From the NCBI GenBank assembly GCA_021323375.2, contig JAJPCT020000003.1:1-46995 (forward strand): a stretch of 46,995 bases of DNA. Reading direction: 5' to 3'. A program made the translations under genes and the position numbers. This stretch comes from Candidatus Wolframiiraptor gerlachensis (GTDB taxonomy: Archaea > Thermoproteota > Nitrososphaeria_A > Caldarchaeales > Wolframiiraptoraceae). Below, piece after piece: positions 41,764 to 46,995 of this stretch; the first letter of the stretch is position 1, and every line of letters begins with the position of its first letter. The notes under the pieces are model-generated. The model was given only the letters and a program-made list of their open reading frames with translations. It did no database searches and had not been told where the DNA came from.

Positions 41764-42564
41764 TTAACCCCTGATTCTCGTCCCGATCTCGCGCTCCAAG
41801 GCTTCCAGCGGGTCATTGGTTAGCCCAGTCGAGATTATCGCCTCTCCCACGCCGGATCTTACGGCCTCGCAGCACATCATGATCTTCCTATTCATGCCTG
41901 TGCCGATCTTTGGCTGCAGCTTTTCAGCCTCATCCACACTGATCGAACCTAGGACGTCGCCATCAACAATTACTCCCTCAACATCCGTCAATATGAGCAG
42001 TCTCTCGGCCTTGATCCCCATCGAGATCCTTGCCGCCGCTTGATCCGCATCAACATTCAACAGCTCATATTCTGTTCCAAGGGCTATTGGTGCGACGACG
42101 AGGACCTCGAAGCTGTTGAGGAGTTTCTCCGCGACATTGGCATTCACCTCGATTATCCTCCCCGTGTATCCTCCTGGGATCGCTCTCGCCCTTCCCCGCT
42201 CATCCACTATCACGATCTTCTTCTTCCTCTCGGCTTTCAGGAAGCCGCCGTCGGCGCCAGATATCCCGACAGCGCTCGCGCCATAGCGCTGGAGCCTCGA
42301 GACTATCTCCTTATTCAGCTTCCCGGCCATAACCATGACGAAGACCTCGAGCTCAGCCTCATCCGTATACCTGCTCCTAATCCCCTGCGGCGAGACGACG
42401 AACTTGGGCTCGATGCCCATCCTCCTTTCATATTCTGAGACTAGGTCTCCGCCACCATGCACGAAGATTATTCTCATGCCCTCCGAGACCCTCTTGGCTA
42501 TGCTCTTGGCGATGTTGTCGAGGTTCTGCGCGAGAGCCCTCCCGCCAGCCTTAACCACGATCAT
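41764..42564 (-). CDS. lysZ: [LysW]-aminoadipate/glutamate kinase
   Basis: A 266-residue amino-acid kinase of the ArgB type. It phosphorylates the side-chain carboxylate of the LysW-bound substrate. Motifs: MIVVKAGGRAL (phosphate-binding Lys and Gly), IIFVHGGGDLVSEYERRMGI, AVGISGADGGFLKAE, LILTDVEGVIVDGDVLG and GTGMNRKIMMCCEAVRSGV. The linkage to lysW, lysY and lysX excludes plain acetylglutamate kinase. Thirteen bases follow the lysY stop. Confidence 0.95.
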   Translation of the reverse strand: MIVVKAGGRALAQNLDNIAKSIAKRVSEGMRIIFVHGGGDLVSEYERRMGIEPKFVVSPQGIRSRYTDEAELEVFVMVMAGKLNKEIVSRLQRYGASAVGISGADGGFLKAERKKKIVIVDERGRARAIPGGYTGRIIEVNANVAEKLLNSFEVLVVAPIALGTEYELLNVDADQAAARISMGIKAERLLILTDVEGVIVDGDVLGSISVDEAEKLQPKIGTGMNRKIMMCCEAVRSGVGEAIISTGLTNDPLEALEREIGTRIRG

Positions 42565-42577
42565 GCTCCAGCACCAA

Positions 42578-43630
42578 TTAAGCCGGCTTAAGAGGCGGGA
42601 TCATCAACGCCTCCCTCTCATCAAAGCCCATCATTATGTTGAATGCTTGGACTGCTTGGCCAGCCGCGCCCTTCATCAGGTTGTCTATCGCGGCCATGAA
42701 CGCCGCTCTACCCACCCTCCCATCATAAGCGAACCCGACATCAGCGAAGTTGCTCCCGATAACATACTTTGGATCGGGGTAGCCGACAGGCGGCCCCCTA
42801 ATTATCCTGATAAACGGCTCCTTGCCATAGCATGAGGCATATGCCTTGACGATCCTAACCTCGTCGACGCCGCTGTTGAGCCATGTATGGGATGTGGCGA
42901 GGGCGCCCCTGATCGAGCTAACAGCATGTGGGACGAATGCTATCCTCAGCTCCCTGCCAGCGATTTTCGAGAGCTCCTGCTCTACCTCGGCCACATGCCT
43001 ATGGCCTGAGGCCTCATAGGGCCTGATAACATTCTCCCTCTCCGGGTGATGTGTCCCGGGGGTCGGGTTTCTGCCGGCCTCGCTACTCCCAACCTTCATG
43101 TCAACCGCTATATGGTCGAGGTCTATCAGCCTCTCCTTGATCGCTGGTATGAGGGAGAGGATTGCAGCGGTCGAGTTGCATCCAGGTGAGGCGACAAGCC
43201 TCGCCCTAGCTATCTCCTCCCTATGAAGCTCCGGCATCCCATAGACAGCCTTCTCGAGAAGATCCGGCTGAGGATGCTCAAATCCATACCACCTCATATA
43301 GTCCTCCGGGCTCTTCAGCCTATAATCCGGCCCGAGATCCACTACCCTGAGCCCAGACTCAAGGAGCTTCGGCACATAGTTCACCGAGACCCCCGCCGGC
43401 AGGCTCAGAAAGACCACATCAGCTTCCATTATCTTGTCGAGATTCACCTCTATGAACCTCATGTTACCATAGAATCCCCTGAGATGCGGGTGGACGTGGG
43501 TGATGGGTTTCCCAGCATACTCCCTTGATGTCGCAGCAATCACCTCAACCTCCTTATGGAGCGCGAGGATCCTGAGAAGCTCGCCGCCTGTATAGCCGCT
43601 CGCGCCTATAATCGAGACCCTAACCACCAT
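42578..43630 (-). CDS. lysY: [LysW]-aminoadipate/glutamate 6-phosphate reductase
   Basis: A 350-residue NADP-dependent reductase of the ArgC type. It reduces the LysW-bound acyl phosphate to the semialdehyde. Seen: Rossmann start VSIIGASGYTGGELLRILAL, catalytic Cys in LVASPGCNSTAAILSL, KVGSSEAGRNPTPGTHHPER, and YVIGSNFADVGFAYD at the end. Neighbours lysX (58 bases upstream) and lysZ fix the pathway. Confidence 0.95.
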   Translation of the reverse strand: MVVRVSIIGASGYTGGELLRILALHKEVEVIAATSREYAGKPITHVHPHLRGFYGNMRFIEVNLDKIMEADVVFLSLPAGVSVNYVPKLLESGLRVVDLGPDYRLKSPEDYMRWYGFEHPQPDLLEKAVYGMPELHREEIARARLVASPGCNSTAAILSLIPAIKERLIDLDHIAVDMKVGSSEAGRNPTPGTHHPERENVIRPYEASGHRHVAEVEQELSKIAGRELRIAFVPHAVSSIRGALATSHTWLNSGVDEVRIVKAYASCYGKEPFIRIIRGPPVGYPDPKYVIGSNFADVGFAYDGRVGRAAFMAAIDNLMKGAAGQAVQAFNIMMGFDEREALMIPPLKPA

Positions 43631-43688
43631 GGCGAGAACACCCTAGCTGGAGGACATCTGCTCGACATCTGCTCACTTATTAAAGGAT

Positions 43689-44531
43689 TCACCTCCTGAG
43701 AATCCCCTTAACATGCTCAACAATCTTTCTCGGAACATTTATCTTCGTGGCCTCCATGAATCCCTTAAACTCGGGGACACCGTTAACCTCGTTGACGAGG
43801 TATCTTCCATCCTCCTTGAAGACGTCTACGGCGATGAACTCGCCGCCGATCACTGATGAGACTTTCAGCGCAAGTTCCCGAAGCTCTTCATCCAGCTCTG
43901 CAACCTCCACGACGCCTCCCCTAGCCACGTTGCTCCTCCAATCTCCATTAGCCGCGGATCTCCAGATCGCTCCCAAAACCTCCTCACCCAAGACGAGGAC
44001 TCTAAGATCCCTGCCACCATCAATATACCGCTGGATTAGATGGGTTTTCAAAGCTTGGCTCTGATAAAGCTCCCTATGCTCGATGACGCTCTTAAATGAT
44101 TGCGAGTCTCTCACAAGCGTGACCAGCCTGCCCCAGCTCCCGATCGGCGGCTTATCGATCACTGGGAACTTGACCATCTTCTCAGCCCTCTCAGCGGCCT
44201 CACCATTAAGCGCGATCATAGTCTCGGGGAAGGGTATCCCGGCCTTCCAAAACCTGCTGAGAGTCAGGATCTTGTCGCCGGCGATGATTATGGCCTCCGC
44301 GGAGTTTATCGTCCTAGCTCCAGAGGATTCTCGTATTGCGGCGCAATAGGCGGCTCGCTGCATCGAGACAGCCCTAATCAAGGCGATCTCAGCCGGCCTC
44401 TCCCCCCAAGCAAGAGGCGTATACTTAGCATTTGTAAGCTTGAATCTCAATCCAGATCTCCCCAACTCTTCCAGTAAAAGCTTCTCCTCGAGCCGCGGGA
44501 CATCAACTATGAGCTCGACGTCAGCCATCAT
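43689..44531 (-). CDS. LysX/ArgX-type ATP-grasp ligase for LysW (copy 2)
   Basis: A 280-residue ATP-grasp ligase heading the lysX-lysY-lysZ-lysW operon; it attaches aminoadipate or glutamate to LysW. Seen: VELIVDVPRLEEKLLLEELG, the ATP-grasp PVIDKPPIGSWGRLV, GGRDLRVLVLGEEV and a C-terminal VNEVNGVPEFKGFMEATKIN. I take the ATG at 44531 since ggag lies eight bases upstream and the length then equals its paralogue; the frame opens at TTG 44564, but that codon falls in the TATA box. It is clearly diverged from copy 1 at 20686. Confidence 0.9.
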   Translation of the reverse strand: MMADVELIVDVPRLEEKLLLEELGRSGLRFKLTNAKYTPLAWGERPAEIALIRAVSMQRAAYCAAIRESSGARTINSAEAIIIAGDKILTLSRFWKAGIPFPETMIALNGEAAERAEKMVKFPVIDKPPIGSWGRLVTLVRDSQSFKSVIEHRELYQSQALKTHLIQRYIDGGRDLRVLVLGEEVLGAIWRSAANGDWRSNVARGGVVEVAELDEELRELALKVSSVIGGEFIAVDVFKEDGRYLVNEVNGVPEFKGFMEATKINVPRKIVEHVKGILRR

Positions 44532-44564
44532 CCCAAAGACTCCAAAACGTCCACCTACTATCAA

Positions 44565-44574
44565 TTATAAAACC
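44565..44574 (-). promoter_or_regulatory. TATA-like box of the lysXYZW operon
   Basis: On the minus strand gttttataat, centred about 39 bases before ATG 44531, giving a leader of some 14 bases. A common operon promoter is likely since the downstream gaps are only 13-61 bases. Confidence 0.5.
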
Positions 44575-44703
44575 TTTCTCATAGGCGGCCAAAAACAAAA
44601 GAATCTTTAGTAAAACAGTGGCTATGCTTAAGATTTTTCATGAGTTTTCCGGCGAAAATAGCTATAACCAGCCAAATCTTACTTGAGGTGGAGTGACTAA
44701 GGG

Positions 44704-44988
44704 TTGCCGGTGAAGAGGAAGAACCGGGGGAGGAAGAAGGGTGATAAGGGCTCCGAGGGGATGGTTCAATGCGATAACTGCGGCGCTCTAGTGCCGAGGA
44801 GCAAGATAACCCGGGTTACTCGCAGGGTCTCGCCCGTGAGCGGGGACCTAGCCAGAGAGCTCAAGAAGCAGGGAGCCTACATCGCCGAGAGCGTGGTCAC
44901 GAAGAACTTTTGCATCTCCTGCGCGATACACTACGGCATACTGAAGGTTAGGGCTAGAGAGGAGAGGAAGAAGCCGGTCACAATCTAA
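44704..44988 (+). CDS. rps26e: 30S ribosomal protein S26e
   Basis: A 94-residue S26e protein: a basic start (PVKRKNRGRKKGDKG) and the zinc-binding VQCDNCGALVPRSKITRVTR with the second Cys pair in KNFCISCAIHYGILKVRARE. S26e is found in eukaryotes and the TACK archaea but is missing from euryarchaea, so it bears on the taxonomy. Start TTG 44704 with a good upstream gaggtggagtga sequence. Divergent from the lysXYZW operon. Confidence 0.95.
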   Translation: MPVKRKNRGRKKGDKGSEGMVQCDNCGALVPRSKITRVTRRVSPVSGDLARELKKQGAYIAESVVTKNFCISCAIHYGILKVRAREERKKPVTI

Positions 44989-45040
44989 AACGGCCTAAGA
45001 GGAAGCTTATCTACCGGAAGATCGAGATAGACCTCAGGGC

Positions 45041-46297
45041 ATGGAAAGCAAGTTTTACGTTCTTGTCGCCATAGCCCTCTCACTCTCCATCTTATCATTA
45101 GTCGGCGCTGTATTGTTTTATCAGCTCACGATCTATCAGTCCGAGATGGGTCGGCAAATCTCCGCTATCGAGGCGAAGATCACGGGCCTCGAGGAGGAGC
45201 TGGCCAGGATTCGGGCGGATCTAAGGATGCTGAGGGCGAATCTATCCCAGCAGGTTCAGCAAGTCGTAATAATCCAACAGAATATCACGTCGCCAGAGGT
45301 AGTCTATGAGAAGGTGAAGGAATCCGTGGTAATGATCAAGGCAAGGGTGGTGATCGAGACAGTGTTTGGGCGGAGATACGCATCCAGCCAAGGCTCCGGC
45401 TTCGTCTACGACGCGGCGGGCTACATAGTCACAAACTATCATGTTGTGGAGGATGCGATCGAGGTTGAGGTCTTCTTCCCCGATAAGAGCGTCTATGAGG
45501 CAGTGATAATCGGGTCGGACCCATATGCTGATCTCGCTGTCTTGAAGATAGATCCCGTCGAGAAGGTGCTTTATCCGCTTGAGCTGGCGAACTCATCCCT
45601 CCTCCGTGTTGGCCAGCCCGTGATAGCTATTGGAAATCCCTATGGCTTTGAGGCGACCTTGACAACGGGTGTCGTGAGCCAGCTCGGGAGATGCATCGTC
45701 TCGCCGGGCATGAGATTCGTCCCCAACGTGATACAGTTCGATGCCGCGGTGAATCCCGGGAGCAGCGGCGGCCCACTTCTAGACTACTCGGGCAGGGTGA
45801 TAGGCGTCACGACGGCGATATATGCCCAGACTGGCGAGTTCTCAGGCATAGGATTCGCTATCCCATCAAACATAGTAGTGAGGGTTGTTGAATCGCTGAT
45901 AAAGACTGGGAAGTATCAGCATCCATGGATGGGGATAGATGGTGTTGACGTGAACATGGAGATTGCTAGGCTGATGGGTCTGCCAGAGGCGCGGGGATTT
46001 CTCATAACAGGCGTTGCGAAGAATAGCCCTGCGGAGAGGGCTGGGCTGAGACCCGGCACAAGCACTGCCACGATCTCCGAAGGGAGTGTATGCGGCTTCA
46101 CAATATACTCCAACGAGAGGATATACGTCGGCGGAGACGTGATCCTAGCCGTTGATGGGATCAAGATCTTCGGGATCGCGGACCTACTAGCATATCTTGA
46201 AGAGCATAAGAAGCCGGGAGACCAGATAACCTTGACAATTTACAGGAATGGCCAGCTTGTGAACACCTCCCTAACTCTTGGAGCCTTCCCACCATAA
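45041..46297 (+). CDS. HtrA/Deg-type serine protease with PDZ domain
   Basis: A 418-residue protease anchored by an N-terminal membrane helix (about 5-29) with a short coiled coil after it (35-80, EAKITGLEEELARIRADLRM). The trypsin-like domain shows the catalytic triad in family motifs: His134 in VTNYHVVEDA, Asp164 in DPYADLAVLK and Ser242 in NPGSSGGPLL. A PDZ domain follows (about 300-410, GFLITGVAKNSPAERAGLRP). It is expected to face the outside of the membrane and to handle misfolded exported proteins, perhaps pilins (inference). Starts 52 bases after rps26e. Confidence 0.92.
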   Translation: MESKFYVLVAIALSLSILSLVGAVLFYQLTIYQSEMGRQISAIEAKITGLEEELARIRADLRMLRANLSQQVQQVVIIQQNITSPEVVYEKVKESVVMIKARVVIETVFGRRYASSQGSGFVYDAAGYIVTNYHVVEDAIEVEVFFPDKSVYEAVIIGSDPYADLAVLKIDPVEKVLYPLELANSSLLRVGQPVIAIGNPYGFEATLTTGVVSQLGRCIVSPGMRFVPNVIQFDAAVNPGSSGGPLLDYSGRVIGVTTAIYAQTGEFSGIGFAIPSNIVVRVVESLIKTGKYQHPWMGIDGVDVNMEIARLMGLPEARGFLITGVAKNSPAERAGLRPGTSTATISEGSVCGFTIYSNERIYVGGDVILAVDGIKIFGIADLLAYLEEHKKPGDQITLTIYRNGQLVNTSLTLGAFPP

Positions 46298-46305
46298 GCT
46301 ACTCG

Positions 46306-46995
46306 CTACTCAAAGTAAACTATCTCAACATCTAGGTCCTCGAGGATCGCACCGGCAGACCTTATTCCATAGTACCTGCATGAGAAGACTGTTAGCAGCC
46401 TATTGTTGAAGAGATAGCCGTAGCCCTTGTCCTGCGGCTCATGCCCCCGGACCATCAGCTCGATGCCATTACGCGCCATGAATCTCTCAAATGCGAGTCT
46501 CCCGAAGAGCATGGCCCCACCCCCCCTCCAGCTTGGAGCAAACTCATCAATATCCTCGCATGGATCATTCCAGAGGAGCTGGAGGGCTCTAGGATCCTCC
46601 GGGTCCAGCTCGCCTTTCGGCAGATCCCTTATCTCATAGACGCTGTCCATGTTATCCGGCACGCCACCGTGAACGCATAGCACCTTGCCGCCTATGAGGG
46701 CGGCATACGGCATCTGGGAGAATAGCCTCGCGAACTCCTGATAGAAATCGGGACCATAGGCGGCGGCCACGACGCTGAAAAAACCATACCATCTATTCAT
46801 CATACGCGACTCATGATTTCCCCTCAACATGATAAGCCCCCTACCCCAGCTAAGCTTATGCTCCAAGAGTGTTATGATGTTCTCGAGCTGCCTCGGCCCA
46901 CGATCAACATAATCTCCCAGAAAGATTAAACTGAGGTTATTCCTCTCAGCATACCTTATCGCGCTCAGACTGGTATCTAGATCACCATGAGTATC
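46306..46995 (-). CDS. PPP-family serine/threonine phosphatase, 5' end cut by window edge
   Basis: The minus-strand frame is open up to the last base of the window, so the N-terminus is missing. The 230 visible codons include all core motifs of the PPP family: DTHGDLDT (GDxHG) at the right edge, FLGDYVDRGPRQ (GDxxDRG), MLRGNHESRMMN (GNHE), then CVHGGV and RGHEPQDKGYGY. These bind the two metals of protein phosphatases such as PP1 and PP2A or of their archaeal relatives. Archaeal members dephosphorylate Ser/Thr in proteins; the substrate is unknown. Convergent with the HtrA gene, nine bases apart. Confidence 0.92.
   Translation of the reverse strand, partial: DTHGDLDTSLSAIRYAERNNLSLIFLGDYVDRGPRQLENIITLLEHKLSWGRGLIMLRGNHESRMMNRWYGFFSVVAAAYGPDFYQEFARLFSQMPYAALIGGKVLCVHGGVPDNMDSVYEIRDLPKGELDPEDPRALQLLWNDPCEDIDEFAPSWRGGGAMLFGRLAFERFMARNGIELMVRGHEPQDKGYGYLFNNRLLTVFSCRYYGIRSAGAILEDLDVEIVYFE

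Noticed and set aside
1-46995. CRISPR array, rRNA genes, replication origin repeats
   Set aside because: No regularly spaced repeats, no rRNA-like segments and no cluster of origin-type repeats were seen on reading through.

Overview
The window is chromosomal DNA of an archaeon. Supporting genes are DNA topoisomerase VI subunit B, RNA polymerase subunit L, transcription factor S, the exosome subunit Csl4, diphthamide synthase Dph2, CDP-archaeol synthase and archaeal type IV pilus parts. A CdvB/ESCRT-III protein, ribosomal protein S26e and LysW-carried lysine/arginine synthesis point to the TACK group (Thermoproteota-like, perhaps a deep lineage such as Caldarchaeia) rather than a euryarchaeon. 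Many starts are GTG or TTG, and several genes have a TATA-like box about 25-30 bases before the start, which fits leaderless transcription. The genus cannot be named from sequence alone.

Region 1 (1-15.4 kb) is the most unusual part. A type IV pilus set (pilin, TadC/FlaJ-like membrane protein, FlaI/TadA-like ATPase interrupted by an intein, two further pilin-like proteins) is interleaved with six Roadblock/LC7 domains and one small Ras-like GTPase. The pair 'membrane-anchored Roadblock + soluble Roadblock' occurs twice, on both sides of the ATPase gene; the second copy continues into the GTPase. A second unit is an unrecognised domain with a Roadblock, encoded as two adjacent genes in one place and as one fused gene 2 kb away. 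Two radical SAM genes sit next to it. I read this as an archaeal analogue of the bacterial MglA/MglB polarity switch wired to a pilus or secretion machine. The function is inference.

Region 2 (15.4-28.9 kb) holds topoisomerase VI B, argG, lysK, lysJ, one LysX/ArgX-type ligase, a B12-type radical SAM protein, a membrane-bound winged-helix protein, an AbrB-like protein, endonuclease Q, a citramalate synthase and a cupin.

Region 3 (28.9-34.8 kb) mixes decay and core information genes: a methionine synthase pseudogene with many frame breaks, tRNA-Arg(TCG), the operon dph2-csl4-rpoL-tfs (rpoL apparently starting at CTG), a duplicated scrap of the endonuclease Q gene, a 20-bp perfect palindrome and a frameshifted IS110-like transposase.

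Region 4 (34.8-47 kb) has a YgjP-like metalloprotease, an AP-endonuclease-2-fold protein, endonuclease V (with an Asn where a catalytic Asp is expected), CdvB, CDP-archaeol synthase, an MFS transporter, a PUA protein, a nucleotidase, S10, the operon lysX-lysY-lysZ-lysW (LysW is only 58 residues), S26e, an HtrA protease and, cut by the right edge, a PPP-family phosphatase. Together the two lys loci give all the LysW-dependent steps, with two ligase paralogues as expected if the carrier serves both lysine and arginine.
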